Source: an uncultured Hyphomicrobiales bacterium (lineage in GTDB: Bacteria > Pseudomonadota > Alphaproteobacteria > Rhizobiales > Beijerinckiaceae). From it: a stretch of 34,982 nucleotides of DNA. Below, piece after piece: positions 7,903 through 18,116 of this stretch. The notes beneath the pieces are model-generated. The model did not search any database. It saw only the letters and a list, made by a program, of their open reading frames with translations, and was not told the DNA's origin. Both the position numbers and the translations under genes were made by a program. The stretch's first letter is position 1. Each line of letters opens with the position of its first letter. The stretch covers positions 1 through 34,982 of the forward strand of contig CAIUPE010000096.1 of NCBI GenBank assembly GCA_903900975.1, given 5' to 3'.

Positions 7903-9477
7903 TCACTTCACCTTTTTATTACTTCCCCGTGTGGCTTTAACTGTAGTCTCCGGCTCGGATGCGCGAATGTCGCTTGGTGCCAACACATCAATCCGGTGCA
8001 TCAAGTCAGCACGCTTCGCGTTTGAGCGACGAAGCTCACGGACAAGCCCCACGAAAGGCTGCCCAAACTCGCCTCGGGCCTCCATCGATACAAGTTGCGC
8101 TTCCACTTCCCTATTCATCGCCAAAATTTCTTCGAGTTCTTTCTGCAAAGTCCTCAATACCGAATTGTTAGAACTTGTTTTTTCCCATTCAGAAAGAAAA
8201 ACATCATGGCGTCGAGCGACCTCACTCCCGGACACGTCGTTCCCACGCCGATCGAGGGTAAGACGGGCCAGTTGATCGGCAAGCTCGCCAAAAGAAACGG
8301 GAAGCCGCGGCAGCGCATCAACAGGCTGAGACGAGATCGAAGGTGCCATCCGCGCCACAACATCCGCGACAACCATCGCCATGGGCTCGGCCCACTCGTT
8401 CGGAATCCGCTGCCGGAAAAGAGTGGCTGTCGGATACCACACACTGTCCTTTTCGCGTGCAAGCCAACGCCAATCCGGTTCGCGGCGCAATAAAATATGC
8501 ACAGGGCGCCCTAGAGCACCTGCCACATGGGCAATAGAAGTATCAACGGTAACGATCAAATCCAGCGACATCATAATGGCCGCGGTGTCGAGAAAAGCTT
8601 TGCCGTCCCCGTCCAAATCGTCACCAAAATCGAAAAGCTCACGGCGAAAGGAAACATCGTTGATTTCCTTGGCGGGAACCCCTTTTTGCAAACTAAACAA
8701 ACGAACATCGGGAAGTGCCGCAAGGGGTGCAAATGCCTCGAGCGGGATCGAGCGACCTTTCTCCGCTGGCGAATCGGGATTACCTCCCCAACAAATGCCA
8801 ATTTTGAAGCCCTTGGGCATCATCTTGCGCGCCCAACTTTTTACCCGTACCGGATCGGCAGAAATATAAGGTATGCCGTTGCCATAGCTGCTCGGATCAA
8901 GGCCGAAGGCGCGCGGAATGTGTAAAAGCGGCGTCCAGCCGGTAGCCCCATTAACGCTACCGGGTTGGCTGCTTGGCAAGAGATTAATCGGCAACTGCAT
9001 GGTGCGGATCAGGTCGAATAATATTTCATGCGTTACAAAATTGATCTCAACCCGTTGAGCAACCAGTGGGCGAAGGAAACGCATAAATTGAATTGTATCG
9101 CCCAAGCCCTGCTCATCCATCACCAACAGCTTCTTGGGCGGCTCTCCGCCCCGCCAACGTGGCAATTCACGGCTGCCCCCGTCAGGGGTCCTTATCCTAA
9201 CCGACGGTTGTGCGGACATCAGTTTGAAGCGGATATCAAAGGCGTCCCATGCATCGTTCCACTGTTCGCGTCGAAATAAGGTCAGCGCCAATCGGGCGGC
9301 AGCGTCCGTATGCTCGGGATCAATGGACCGGATAAACCGGAGCAGGATCAACGCCTCGGTATGTCGACCTTTGACGATTTCATGCTCGGCAAGTGCAAAA
9401 AGATGGGAAACTTCGGTCGCGTTGGGCGCGCGTATCATGTCTTTTCCGTCATTGTGGGAGGGCGGGTTCTGACGCAT
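7903..9477 (-). CDS. TPR / glycosyltransferase family 9-like fusion with C-terminal DUF6165-like domain
   Basis: This ~524-residue protein has three parts. First are TPR-like helices (about residues 20-80, with ALILLRFIRSIDPEHTDAAARLALTLFRREQWNDAW). The middle is a GT-B, heptosyltransferase-like domain, with KKLLVMDEQGLGDTIQFMRFLRPL, FKIGICWGGNP, RSIPLEAFAPL, LFSLQKG and LIVTVDTSIAHVAGALGRPVHILL. The C-terminal ~110 residues resemble DUF6165 (PVSFGELADQL, then FGQPFVGLVRELRRSNAKRADLMHRI). Such proteins are often linked to surface polysaccharide or flagellin glycosylation, but the substrate here is unknown. ATG starts at 9477 (AGAGG ribosome site 10 bases upstream) and 9438 are both possible. 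It separates two genes that are usually neighbours. Confidence 0.78.
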   Translation of the reverse strand: MRQNPPSHNDGKDMIRAPNATEVSHLFALAEHEIVKGRHTEALILLRFIRSIDPEHTDAAARLALTLFRREQWNDAWDAFDIRFKLMSAQPSVRIRTPDGGSRELPRWRGGEPPKKLLVMDEQGLGDTIQFMRFLRPLVAQRVEINFVTHEILFDLIRTMQLPINLLPSSQPGSVNGATGWTPLLHIPRAFGLDPSSYGNGIPYISADPVRVKSWARKMMPKGFKIGICWGGNPDSPAEKGRSIPLEAFAPLAALPDVRLFSLQKGVPAKEINDVSFRRELFDFGDDLDGDGKAFLDTAAIMMSLDLIVTVDTSIAHVAGALGRPVHILLRREPDWRWLAREKDSVWYPTATLFRQRIPNEWAEPMAMVVADVVARMAPSISSQPVDALPRLPVSFGELADQLARLTLDRRGNDVSGSEVARRHDVFLSEWEKTSSNNSVLRTLQKELEEILAMNREVEAQLVSMEARGEFGQPFVGLVRELRRSNAKRADLMHRIDVLAPSDIRASEPETTVKATRGSNKKVK

Positions 9478-9481
9478 GCAC

Positions 9482-9506
9482 AAAAAGCCTCTGTTGAAAC
9501 GAGGCT
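9482..9506 (-). terminator. Rho-independent terminator downstream of the NDUFA12 gene
   Basis: On the minus strand AGCCTC, a 9-base loop and GAGGCT are followed by TTTTT. It lies about 95 bases after the NDUFA12 stop and only a few bases before the first possible start of the next gene. It should stop read-through from upstream. Confidence 0.6.
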
Positions 9507-9601
9507 GTTACGCTTACTCGGAAACTCTCACAATCACTTGAAAACAAACCATCGAATTGGCGATAACTAATGCCAAATTCGTTAACTCTAACTGATCTTG
9601 A

Positions 9602-10012
9602 TCAGGATTCAGGTGTCCAAGGCGTATAATCGCCCGTGACGGAAGGACGACGGCCGCCCTTCAAAATTGAGCCTTGCGGACGCCATGCGTCTGCCGTGCC
9701 GGTTGCATTGGCCCGATGCGGCAATTCCCAATCATGCGCGGTGTAATTCTCATTGGCAGGCGGCACATCGAGCTTGTGATGCATCCAACCATACCAGCCA
9801 GGTGGGATACGCGAAGGCTCTGCGTCACCCTTATAAATCACCCAACGGCGTACAATGCCAAGTGCTGGATCTTTTAGGCCGCCTTTGGTTTTATAATAGC
9901 GGTTGCCCGCTTCATCCTGTCCCACCAATTCACCCGTGCGCCAGGTATGGAACAAGGTGCCAACGGTGGCGCCGTTCCACCAAGTGAAGATCAGCAATAG
10001 AATATTTTTCAT
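9602..10012 (-). CDS. NDUFA12 / B17.2-family NADH:ubiquinone oxidoreductase accessory subunit
   Basis: This 136-residue protein is the bacterial homologue of the mitochondrial complex I subunit NDUFA12, found in alphaproteobacteria. It shows FTWWNGATVGTLFHTWRTG, then GNRYYKTKGG, RRWVIYKGDAEPSRIPPGWYGWMHH and a C-terminal HDWE...SYTPW-type tail (here GDYTPWTPES). I start it at the ATG at 10012 (MKNILLLIFTWW); the frame is open further upstream, but those 38 extra residues are not family-like. It likely binds the peripheral arm of complex I at the membrane. It is divergent from icd across a 225-bp gap. Confidence 0.88.
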   Translation of the reverse strand: MKNILLLIFTWWNGATVGTLFHTWRTGELVGQDEAGNRYYKTKGGLKDPALGIVRRWVIYKGDAEPSRIPPGWYGWMHHKLDVPPANENYTAHDWELPHRANATGTADAWRPQGSILKGGRRPSVTGDYTPWTPES

Positions 10013-10136
10013 GGCCTGAAAGTCCTGAAATCCGCAGCAGAATTCGCCCGGACTATGGCGATGCGCATGACATTTGTCCAGTAGAGGAACGATACCATGC
10101 TCAAAAAGCCACGCCCTATTGCCCAAAGGAGTAGCT

Positions 10137-10164
10137 TTGCCACTGGCCTTAGCAATGCTAATAA
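10137..10164 (+). promoter_or_regulatory. Possible sigma-70 promoter of icd
   Basis: TTGCCA (10137-10142) and TAATAA (10159-10164) are 16 bp apart, about 75 bases before the icd ATG, in the gap between divergent genes. The match is moderate and based on consensus only. Confidence 0.35.
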
Positions 10165-10237
10165 ACCGCGGTTAAAACATTCAAGGCCGAGCCAGTGCTT
10201 GTTGCGTGGCCGGCCGACACAATCAAAGGAAGAGATA

Positions 10238-11449
10238 ATGGCGAAGATCAAGGTCGCAAATCCGGTAGTCGAGCTCGATGGCGACGAGATGACCCGGATT
10301 ATATGGCACTATATCCGCGACAAGCTGATCCACCCCTATCTCGATATTGACCTCGATTATTATGACCTCTCGGTTGAGAATCGCGATGCCACCAATGATC
10401 AGGTGACGATTGATTCGGCCCATGCGATCAAGAAACACGGCGTTGGTGTTAAATGCGCCACGATCACGCCTGACGAAGCCCGCGTGAAAGAGTTCAACCT
10501 CAAGGAAATGTGGAAATCGCCGAACGGCACGATCCGCAACATTTTGGGCGGCGTCATTTTCCGCGAGCCAATCATCTGCAAAAACGTGCCTCGCCTCGTG
10601 CCGCACTGGACGCAGCCGATTGTGGTTGGCCGCCATGCGTTCGGCGATCAGTATCGCGCCACCGACTTCAAAGTGCCGGGCAAAGGCCGGTTGACGATGA
10701 AGTTTGAAGGCGACGACGGCACCGTTATCGAGAAGGAAGTGTTCAAATTCCCGGACGCCGGCGTCGCCATGGCGATGTACAATCTCGACGACTCGATCCG
10801 TGATTTCGCCCGCGCCTCGCTGAATTACGGCTTGCAGCGCAAATATCCGGTTTATCTGTCGACCAAGAACACGATTTTGAAGGCCTATGATGGTCGCTTC
10901 AAAGATATCTTCCAGGAAATCTTCGACGCCGAGTTCAAGAGCAAATTCGCAACGCTTGGCATCACCTATGAGCATCGCTTGATCGATGACATGGTGGCTT
11001 CCGCCATCAAATGGTCGGGCGGTTATGTCTGGGCGTGCAAAAACTATGATGGCGACGTGCAGTCGGACATTGTGGCGCAGGGTTTTGGCTCTTTAGGCCT
11101 AATGACCTCAGTGTTGATGACGCCGGACGGTCAGACCGTTGAGGCCGAAGCAGCTCATGGCACGGTGACGCGCCATTACCGTGAGCATCAAAAGGGCAAG
11201 GAAACGTCGACCAACTCCATCGCCTCAATCTTCGCCTGGACGCAAGGGCTCACCCATCGCGCCAAGCTCGACAATAATCAGGAGCTCGCCCGTTTTGCCA
11301 CAACGCTTGAGCGGATTTGCGTCGAAACGGTGGAAACTGGCTTTATGACGAAGGATCTGGCCTTGCTGGTTGGCGCGGATCAGAAATGGCTCTCGACCAC
11401 GGGCTTCCTCGACAAGATCGACGAGAACCTCAAAAAGGCGATGGCCTGA
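10238..11449 (+). CDS. icd: NADP-dependent isocitrate dehydrogenase (eukaryote-like type)
   Basis: This 403-residue enzyme oxidises isocitrate to 2-oxoglutarate in the TCA cycle, producing NADPH. The N-terminus [20 protein letters not shown] and the segments [14 protein letters not shown] and [10 protein letters not shown]-like [15 protein letters not shown] mark the dimeric type shared by alphaproteobacteria and mitochondria, unlike the E. coli type. The metal-binding Asp residues lie in [11 protein letters not shown] and the preceding region, and [17 protein letters not shown] and [19 protein letters not shown] are the usual C-terminal motifs. The ATG at 10238 has an AAGGAAGAG ribosome site; an open frame upstream to 10097 is not family-like. 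It converges with alaS over a shared terminator. Confidence 0.95.
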   Translation: MAKIKVANPVVELDGDEMTRIIWHYIRDKLIHPYLDIDLDYYDLSVENRDATNDQVTIDSAHAIKKHGVGVKCATITPDEARVKEFNLKEMWKSPNGTIRNILGGVIFREPIICKNVPRLVPHWTQPIVVGRHAFGDQYRATDFKVPGKGRLTMKFEGDDGTVIEKEVFKFPDAGVAMAMYNLDDSIRDFARASLNYGLQRKYPVYLSTKNTILKAYDGRFKDIFQEIFDAEFKSKFATLGITYEHRLIDDMVASAIKWSGGYVWACKNYDGDVQSDIVAQGFGSLGLMTSVLMTPDGQTVEAEAAHGTVTRHYREHQKGKETSTNSIASIFAWTQGLTHRAKLDNNQELARFATTLERICVETVETGFMTKDLALLVGADQKWLSTTGFLDKIDENLKKAMA

Positions 11450-11476
11450 TCACATCTGAGATGAACCGCTGAAATC

Positions 11477-11508
11477 AAAAAAGCCCCGGTGCGAACCGGG
11501 GCTTTTTT
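11477..11508. terminator. Bidirectional terminator between icd and alaS
   Basis: An 8-bp GC-rich stem (GCCCCGGT / ACCGGGGC) with a GCGA loop is flanked by A residues on the left and T residues on the right. The A/T runs extend the duplex to 14 bp and give a T run on each strand, so it can end both convergent transcripts. Confidence 0.95.
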
Positions 11509-11530
11509 TCATTCCACATTTCAACACAAG

Positions 11531-14182
11531 TTAGCCAACAGCACGAACAGCCGATGCAATGGCTTCAAGCGCTGCGGGAGATTGCGCGCCATCTGGGCCG
11601 CCAGCTTGTGCCATATCGGGCCGCCCGCCGCCACCTTTTCCACCGAGCGCCTCAGCGCCGACGCGAACGAGATCAACGGCGTTGAACCGACCGGTCAAAT
11701 CGGCGGTCACAGCGACAACAAGGCCCGCTTTTCCGTCTTCGCCGATATTGATGAGCGCAACCACGCCTGAGCCAAGTTGAACCTTGGCCTCATCGGCGAG
11801 GCCCTTCAGATCCTTCATCTCGACGCCTTCAACGCTGCGCCCCATAAATTTGATGCCGTTCAGATCGATCACATCGGAGCTGGCGCCTGGCGTGCCGCCA
11901 CCCATAGCAAGCCGTTTGCGGGCATCTGCCAAGTCCCGCTCAAACTTGCGGCGTTCGTCAAGAATGACGGCCAACCGGTCGGCTGAATCTTGCGGCGTCA
12001 CTTTAAGTAAACCCGACAACTCTTTGAGTTTCTTCGACTCTGACACCAAATGCCGTCGCGCCGTATCACCCGTCATCGCCTCAAGTCGGCGTGTACCTGC
12101 GGCAACGCCAGACTCCGCGATGATGCTGATCAAGCCAATATCACCGGTGCGGGACACATGTGTGCCGCCGCATAGCTCGATGGAATAGGCTTTGTTGGAA
12201 CCAGGCTCCGACCCCATTGAGACAACGCGAACTTCATCGCCATATTTCTCGCCAAACAGCGCACGAGCGCCGCTTTCAATCGCTTCCTCCACACCCATCA
12301 GGCGGGTTACGACCGGTTCATTTTGTAGCACAACGCGGTTGGCAATCGCTTCGATCCGATCAATCTCTTCGTCGGAGATCGCTTTGGTGTGAGAAAAATC
12401 AAACCGCAACCGCTCGGCCGATACCAACGAGCCCTTTTGGGCGACGTGATCGCCCAAAACTTGCCGAAGCGCCTCATGCAGAAGGTGGGTCGCAGAATGG
12501 TTCGAGCGAATAGCGCCGCGGCGGCCATGATCGACTGCCAACTCAAGCGCCGCGCCAACGCTCACCTCGCCCTCTTCAACGCTCACAAGATGCACGAACA
12601 GATCGCCCAGTTTCTTTTGGGTGTCTGTAACCCGAAGCTTGAGCCCCGCGCCGATCATGGTACCGGTATCGCCGACCTGACCGCCACTCTCGCCATAGAA
12701 GGGCGTTTGGTTAAGAATCACGAAGCCCGTTTTTCCGGCCGCAATTTTATCGACGACCTTGCCATCCGACACCAGCGCGCGAACGACACCCTCGGCCACT
12801 TCAGTGTCGTAGCCCAGAAATTCGGTGGCCCCGACTTTTTCTTTAACGCCATACCAAACCGTATCGGTTGCGGCCTCGCCAGAACCAGCCCATGCCGCGC
12901 GCGCTTTATCCCGTTGACGATCCATGGCCGTGTTGAACGCATCGGTATCAACTGCAATGCCACGAGGGCGCAGGGCATCTTGCGTCAAATCAAGTGGGAA
13001 ACCATAGGTATCATAGAGTGTAAAGGCGACATCGCCCGAAAGTGAAGCGCCCGAGGAGAGCGTTTTCGTCTCCTCGTCGAGCATGGTCAGGCCACGCTCC
13101 AGCGTTTTGCGGAAGCGGGTTTCCTCCAGCCGCAGCGTTTCTTCAATCAAGGGCTCTGCGCGACCAAGCTCGGGATAGGCCTGCCCCATTTCGCGGATGA
13201 GCGAAGGAACGAGACGAAACATGGAGGGCTCGCGTGCGCCCAGCAATTGCAGATGCCGCATCGCGCGCCGCATGATCCGGCGCAACACATAGCCGCGTCC
13301 CTCATTGGAGGGCAAAACGCCGTCGGCGATGAGGAAGGAAACCGCGCGCAAATGATCCGCCACCACGCGATGGCTCGCCTGCCCTTGAGGCTCAACGCCC
13401 GTCACTTCGGCCACCGCTTTGATCAGCGCGCGCATCGTATCGGTTTGATAATTGTCGTGCGTGCCTTGCAGTAGCGCAGAGATACGCTCCAACCCCATCC
13501 CCGTATCAATCGAAGGCTTTGGCAACGACACGCGTTCCCCAGCCGAAATCTGTTCGAACTGCATGAAAACCAGATTCCAGATTTCGATGAATCGATCGCC
13601 ATCCTGATCGGCCGAGCCTGGAGGGCCACCGGGGATTTTATCGCCATGATCGAAAAAGATTTCCGAGCACGGGCCGCAAGGACCCGTATCACCCATCGCC
13701 CAGAAATTATCCGAGGTTGGAATACGGATAATGCGGGAATCCGGCAGACCCGCAATTTTCTTCCACAACGCGTGTGCCTCATCGTCCTCGTGATAGACGG
13801 TGACTAAGAGGCGCGATTTGTCGATCGCGTAATCCTTCGTGATCAGGTTCCAGGCGAGCTCGATGGCGCGTTCTTTGAAATAGTCGCCAAAGGAGAAATT
13901 GCCGAGCATTTCAAAAAACGTGTGATGGCGTGCGGTATAGCCCACATTATCCAGATCATTATGCTTGCCGCCGGCGCGTACGCATTTCTGCGACGTTGCT
14001 GCACGTGAATAAGGCCGCTTCTCGACTCCGGTGAATACGTTCTTGAATTGCACCATGCCCGCATTCGTGAACATCAGGGTCGGATCGTTGCGCGGCACCA
14101 AGGGGCTCGAGGCTACGATTTCATGTCCGTTTCTCGCGAAATAATCGAGAAAGGTCGACCGGATTTCATTCACGCCGCTCAT
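11531..14182 (-). CDS. alaS: Alanyl-tRNA synthetase
   Basis: This 883-residue enzyme charges tRNA-Ala. The aminoacylation domain begins [32 protein letters not shown] and contains the class II motifs, including [16 protein letters not shown] and [17 protein letters not shown]. The editing domain has the zinc-binding [12 protein letters not shown] and [10 protein letters not shown] motifs, and the C-terminal C-Ala domain ends with the glycine-rich [17 protein letters not shown] segment. I use the ATG at 14182 (MSGVNEIRS), which matches family length; an ATG at 14215 would add 11 residues. recA lies upstream on the same strand behind a terminator, a neighbourhood widespread in bacteria. Confidence 0.95.
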   Translation of the reverse strand: MSGVNEIRSTFLDYFARNGHEIVASSPLVPRNDPTLMFTNAGMVQFKNVFTGVEKRPYSRAATSQKCVRAGGKHNDLDNVGYTARHHTFFEMLGNFSFGDYFKERAIELAWNLITKDYAIDKSRLLVTVYHEDDEAHALWKKIAGLPDSRIIRIPTSDNFWAMGDTGPCGPCSEIFFDHGDKIPGGPPGSADQDGDRFIEIWNLVFMQFEQISAGERVSLPKPSIDTGMGLERISALLQGTHDNYQTDTMRALIKAVAEVTGVEPQGQASHRVVADHLRAVSFLIADGVLPSNEGRGYVLRRIMRRAMRHLQLLGAREPSMFRLVPSLIREMGQAYPELGRAEPLIEETLRLEETRFRKTLERGLTMLDEETKTLSSGASLSGDVAFTLYDTYGFPLDLTQDALRPRGIAVDTDAFNTAMDRQRDKARAAWAGSGEAATDTVWYGVKEKVGATEFLGYDTEVAEGVVRALVSDGKVVDKIAAGKTGFVILNQTPFYGESGGQVGDTGTMIGAGLKLRVTDTQKKLGDLFVHLVSVEEGEVSVGAALELAVDHGRRGAIRSNHSATHLLHEALRQVLGDHVAQKGSLVSAERLRFDFSHTKAISDEEIDRIEAIANRVVLQNEPVVTRLMGVEEAIESGARALFGEKYGDEVRVVSMGSEPGSNKAYSIELCGGTHVSRTGDIGLISIIAESGVAAGTRRLEAMTGDTARRHLVSESKKLKELSGLLKVTPQDSADRLAVILDERRKFERDLADARKRLAMGGGTPGASSDVIDLNGIKFMGRSVEGVEMKDLKGLADEAKVQLGSGVVALINIGEDGKAGLVVAVTADLTGRFNAVDLVRVGAEALGGKGGGGRPDMAQAGGPDGAQSPAALEAIASAVRAVG

Positions 14183-14303
14183 GGATACCACTTTCAAAAA
14201 GGATCTAACCGTCATTGACCCTAACGGGCCCGCTTTTATGTATGGAGCGTTTTAGAATTGAAACGAGGCGCTGTCGAGCCATACGCATCAAAACGCCAAA
14301 TCA

Positions 14304-14334
14304 ACAAAAAGGCGCGTGATCTTTCACGCGCCTT
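14304..14334 (-). terminator. Rho-independent terminator of recA
   Basis: An 11-bp perfect stem (AAGGCGCGTGA / TCACGCGCCTT) with a 4-base loop is followed on the minus strand by TTTTTGTTG. It sits 34 bases beyond the recA stop. Confidence 0.9.
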
Positions 14335-14367
14335 AAACCTCATTTTAAGCTAAAAAACGAAACGAAA

Positions 14368-15453
14368 TTATGCCTCGCCTTCATCCATATCTTCCGCCGT
14401 CGGCGTGACCGCTTCCAAGATACGATCGGCTAACATGCCAGAGTTCTGGCGAATTTGACTTTCGATCTTCGCCGCGACTTCAGGATTATTCTTCAAGAAG
14501 GTTTTGGCATTTTCACGGCCCTGCCCCAAACGCTGGCTGTCATAGGAGAACCAAGCGCCCGATTTCTCGACAATCCCCGCTTTGACACCCAGATCGACAA
14601 GCTCGCCCATCTTTGACACGCCTTCGCCATACATGATGTCGAATTCGACCTGCTTGAAGGGAGGAGCAACCTTGTTCTTGACAACCTTCACGCGGGTTGT
14701 GTTGCCGACCACCTCTTCCTTGTCCTTGATCGAGCCGATGCGTCGAATATCCAGGCGAACAGAAGCATAGAACTTAAGCGCATTACCGCCGGTCGTCGTC
14801 TCGGGCGAGCCATACATCACGCCAATCTTCATGCGGATCTGGTTGATGAAGATCACCATACAATTCGAACGCGAAATCGAGGCCGTCAACTTGCGCAGCG
14901 CCTGGCTCATCAGACGCGCCTGCAGGCCCGGCTGCACATCGCCCATCTCGCCTTCAATTTCAGCCCGCGGCACCAAGGCTGCCACAGAATCGATGACGAG
15001 AACGTCAATCGCGCCGGAACGAACCAACGTATCGCAAATCTCGAGAGCCTGCTCGCCCGTGTCAGGCTGCGAGATCAAAAGATCTTCCAGATTAACGCCG
15101 AGCTTTTTGGCGTAGATCGGATCAAGGGCATGCTCGGCATCGATAAAGCCACACACGCCACCCTTCTTCTGCGCCTCAGCAACCGTGTGAAGTGCCAATG
15201 TGGTTTTACCAGACGATTCTGGCCCATAAATTTCAATCACGCGGCCGCGGGGCAACCCACCCACGCCAAGCGCAATATCGAGCCCGATCGAACCCGTCGA
15301 CACCGTCTCGATCTCGACCGATTTTTCATTCTTACCGAGCCGCATAATCGAGCCTTTACCAAAAGCCCTTTCGATTTGAGAGAGAGCGGCATCAAGCGCT
15401 TTGGACTTATCCATGGATTGACCTTCAACAAGACGGAGGGAGGGTTGCGACAT
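14368..15453 (-). CDS. recA: Recombinase RecA
   Basis: This 361-residue protein drives homologous recombination and, as a filament on single-stranded DNA, triggers LexA self-cleavage in the SOS response. The N-terminus [26 protein letters not shown] is typical. The Walker A motif GPESSGKTT is at residues 77-85, and [14 protein letters not shown] is the Walker B strand. [23 protein letters not shown] and the [20 protein letters not shown] loop 2 region bind DNA. An acidic tail (AEDMDEGEA) ends the protein. A ribosome site (AAGGA) precedes the ATG at 15453, and two SOS boxes lie upstream, so LexA control is expected. Confidence 0.97.
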   Translation of the reverse strand: MSQPSLRLVEGQSMDKSKALDAALSQIERAFGKGSIMRLGKNEKSVEIETVSTGSIGLDIALGVGGLPRGRVIEIYGPESSGKTTLALHTVAEAQKKGGVCGFIDAEHALDPIYAKKLGVNLEDLLISQPDTGEQALEICDTLVRSGAIDVLVIDSVAALVPRAEIEGEMGDVQPGLQARLMSQALRKLTASISRSNCMVIFINQIRMKIGVMYGSPETTTGGNALKFYASVRLDIRRIGSIKDKEEVVGNTTRVKVVKNKVAPPFKQVEFDIMYGEGVSKMGELVDLGVKAGIVEKSGAWFSYDSQRLGQGRENAKTFLKNNPEVAAKIESQIRQNSGMLADRILEAVTPTAEDMDEGEA

Positions 15454-15515
15454 AATCGTGTGTCCTTATGACAGAGCCAAATATGAGTCTCAAAGCGTTA
15501 GCGTTAAAAAATATT

Positions 15516-15530
15516 GTTCACACTTTGTTC
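15516..15530. promoter_or_regulatory. SOS (LexA) box 1 of recA
   Basis: GTTC-N7-GTTC is a perfect match to the alphaproteobacterial LexA operator. On the recA strand it reads GAAC-N7-GAAC. It lies 63 bases before the recA start, inside a plausible promoter (TTGCGT -35, ACAATA -10 region on the minus strand). Confidence 0.85.
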
Positions 15531-15540
15531 TCACACGCAA

Positions 15541-15555
15541 GTTCTTTTTTTGTTC
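15541..15555. promoter_or_regulatory. SOS (LexA) box 2 of recA
   Basis: A second perfect GTTC-N7-GTTC, whose spacer is all T, starts 25 bp after the first. The two boxes are in the same orientation, so two LexA dimers could bind side by side. Confidence 0.75.
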
Positions 15556-15587
15556 TTCCCTCTTGCAACTTAAAAATTTTTAGAACC

Positions 15588-18116
15588 TCAGCCGATTGCC
15601 GCTTTTACGGTTTCGATCAATTGTTTCAAAGAAAACGGCTTTGGCAAAAACCCGAACTCTTCACCCTCGGGCAGATTCTTGCTGAAAGCTTCTTCGGCGT
15701 AGCCAGATGCAAAAATGATCCGGGCCTTAATGCCGCGTGCGCGGGCCTCGCGAAGAAAGCTCGGCCCATCCATTTCCGGCATAACAACATCGGACACGAT
15801 CAGATCAACATCACTCTCCAGTTCGCCTAAAATCTCGAGCGCCTCTACACCGGAAGCCGCTTCGAGCACCTTATAGCCACGCTGGGCCAGCGCCCGCGCG
15901 CTAAAGGCCCTAACGGCATCCTCGTCCTCAACCAGCAACACGGTACCCTGTCCTGAGAGGTCAACCTGCACATGCTTTTGCGGCACGGCTGCGTCGGCTT
16001 GGGCTGTTGCAGCTTCCTCGACCGTCCCATGGTGACGCGGCAGTAAAATCCGGAAACGGGTTCCCTCGCCCACGGTGCTGTCACACAAAATATAGCCGCC
16101 CGATTGTTTGACGAAGCCATAGACCATTGAAAGGCCAAGGCCCGTTCCTTTTCCTACTTCTTTTGTCGTAAAAAACGGTTCGAAAATCTTAGCCAAAATA
16201 TCGGGCGCAATTCCTGCTCCCGTATCGGCGATCTCGACCATGACGTATTCGGCAATTGGTATCGAGCTATCTCCAAGAGCCCGACTAGCTGCTTCTGATA
16301 CATTTGCTGTACGGATCATAAGCTTACCGCCATCCAGCATCGCATCACGCGCATTCATGGCCAAATTGATGATCACCTGTTCGAACTGTGTAGGGTCTGC
16401 TTTAACGAGCCAAAGGTCGCGCTCATGGCGGACATCAAATTCAATGCGTTGACCAAGCAACCGCTTCAAAAGCGTGGAAATATCCGACAACACCTCGGTG
16501 AATTGTATCACGACCGGACGCAGCGTCTGCCGGCGCGAGAAGGCCAACAAATGCCGAACAAGGCTAGCGGCCCTGTTCCCATTCTGTTTGATTTGCATGA
16601 TGTCTTGGAAAGAAGGATCCGTCGGGCGATGATTGGCCAACAATAAATCGGCGTAACCGAGAATGCCTTGCAGCACATTATTGAAATCATGCGCAATTCC
16701 ACCGGCCAACTCGCCAACCGCTTGCATCTTTTGTGCTTGGGCGAATTGGGCTTCGAGCTCGCGCTGATCGGTCGTATCGAGCACATACACGATGGCCGCT
16801 TCGTCCGCTTCGCCCACGCCCTCAAGGCTCGTGACATACACCCGCGCGGAGCGGGATTTGAGTTCCAACTTCACATCAAGAGGAGGCTGGTCGGCCTTAC
16901 CGGCAACAGCATGAGCTAAACGTTCGGCCAATGGGCCGCGATCCACTTCGGTCAGAATAGCGTGGATCGTGACTCTGGCTGCTTCGACGTCATTCGGATC
17001 ATCGAAAGGCATCAAGCGGACAAACGAAGCATTCATTCGAAGAATGAGCCCCGAGGCCGATACTGTTGCAATACCGAACGGCGAATTGTTGAAAAAGCGT
17101 GCAAACCGGATTTCCGCAATCCGTTGGCCTTCCTCGGAGGTTTCGCTTTGAGAGCGGTTCAACACCAAGGTACGGCTTGCGTCTGACATTCCCTCATCAT
17201 CGTACGTGACCTGATGCAAGAGCTTTACGGGCATGACCTGATCGCCAAAACCAATAAAATCGGTATCGATGATGTGCGTGGTCGTTTCGCCCGGCGCCCC
17301 CGTTGTGGGTCTTAGCAAGATCAAGCCGTTGGACGTCACAAGGTCGGACAGCGCCAAGCCGCCAGGGCCGAAATCGTTCAAATCCCGCTTCAACCAACCA
17401 GCTAAAGTGGCGTTCAAATAAATGATTTCACCATCCGGATTGAACGACAAGAACCCGGCTGGCGCATGATCGAGATAATCGATCGCGTATTGCAGCTCCT
17501 GAAAAACGCTTTCCTGCCGCTCACGCTCGCGCGTTATATCACTGACACTCCACAGCGTCAGGGGTTGGCGACCTTTGAGCACAAGTGGCGCCGTGCGGAG
17601 ACGATACCAAGCTGGCTGCGGGCTCGTTAACCCACGAGTCAGTCGGATGTCTTCATGGGCTTCATCCCCCTGCTCGGACGCGATCGACAGGCGCATCAGC
17701 GCGTCGGTCGCCTCACCCGTCGGCCCGAATAAACCTCCAATATCGGCTAGTTGGTCCAAATCCGCGACACCGCAAAAGGCCAGATAGGCTGCATTCGCAT
17801 AAACGATCTGATCTGAGGCAGGATCGACAACAAGAACCCCCTCACTAGCGGCATTGGCTAGCCATTCAGCTATCGAACCAACGGATGTGCTCGCCGGCCT
17901 TCGTTTAAAGGCTAAACCAAGTCCGAATAAGCCGATCAAGATAAGGAACAATACGCCAACGAGAACGAGCGGGGGAAAAGGTTCCGTCCAATCCAACGCC
18001 GACACCATCAACCCGACCCCAATAAGGCAGAAGGATAAGGCGAGCAGCATTAGAACAAACATCAAACGAGCGATCAAAGCGCGTTGACGCGGGGCCACAA
18101 CGGAAGGGTCACTCAT
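15588..18116 (-). CDS. cckA: Hybrid sensor histidine kinase CckA
   Basis: This 842-residue protein matches CckA, the membrane hybrid kinase that feeds the ChpT-CtrA phosphorelay controlling the cell cycle and flagellar genes in alphaproteobacteria. Two transmembrane helices (about 17-40 and 50-70) are followed by PAS-like regions (about 85-190, 205-320 and 335-450). The HisKA domain has the phospho-acceptor H476 in [21 protein letters not shown]. The ATPase domain has N-, G1- and G2-box motifs ([30 protein letters not shown]), and the C-terminal receiver has phospho-acceptor D776 in [12 protein letters not shown]. Its ATG overlaps the flhB stop by 4 bases, so it is translationally coupled to the flagellar export operon. 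Confidence 0.92.
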   Translation of the reverse strand: MSDPSVVAPRQRALIARLMFVLMLLALSFCLIGVGLMVSALDWTEPFPPLVLVGVLFLILIGLFGLGLAFKRRPASTSVGSIAEWLANAASEGVLVVDPASDQIVYANAAYLAFCGVADLDQLADIGGLFGPTGEATDALMRLSIASEQGDEAHEDIRLTRGLTSPQPAWYRLRTAPLVLKGRQPLTLWSVSDITRERERQESVFQELQYAIDYLDHAPAGFLSFNPDGEIIYLNATLAGWLKRDLNDFGPGGLALSDLVTSNGLILLRPTTGAPGETTTHIIDTDFIGFGDQVMPVKLLHQVTYDDEGMSDASRTLVLNRSQSETSEEGQRIAEIRFARFFNNSPFGIATVSASGLILRMNASFVRLMPFDDPNDVEAARVTIHAILTEVDRGPLAERLAHAVAGKADQPPLDVKLELKSRSARVYVTSLEGVGEADEAAIVYVLDTTDQRELEAQFAQAQKMQAVGELAGGIAHDFNNVLQGILGYADLLLANHRPTDPSFQDIMQIKQNGNRAASLVRHLLAFSRRQTLRPVVIQFTEVLSDISTLLKRLLGQRIEFDVRHERDLWLVKADPTQFEQVIINLAMNARDAMLDGGKLMIRTANVSEAASRALGDSSIPIAEYVMVEIADTGAGIAPDILAKIFEPFFTTKEVGKGTGLGLSMVYGFVKQSGGYILCDSTVGEGTRFRILLPRHHGTVEEAATAQADAAVPQKHVQVDLSGQGTVLLVEDEDAVRAFSARALAQRGYKVLEAASGVEALEILGELESDVDLIVSDVVMPEMDGPSFLREARARGIKARIIFASGYAEEAFSKNLPEGEEFGFLPKPFSLKQLIETVKAAIG

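Noticed and set aside
9478-9483. TTG at 9483 as start of the glycosyltransferase gene
   Set aside because: Rare start, overlaps the terminator T run; ATG codons at 9477 and 9438 are better.
10223-10975. 250-codon open frame antisense to icd
   Set aside because: Shadow of a conserved enzyme gene; sequence shows no domain.
12389-13045. 218-codon open frame antisense to alaS
   Set aside because: Opposite a conserved synthetase gene with no domain of its own.
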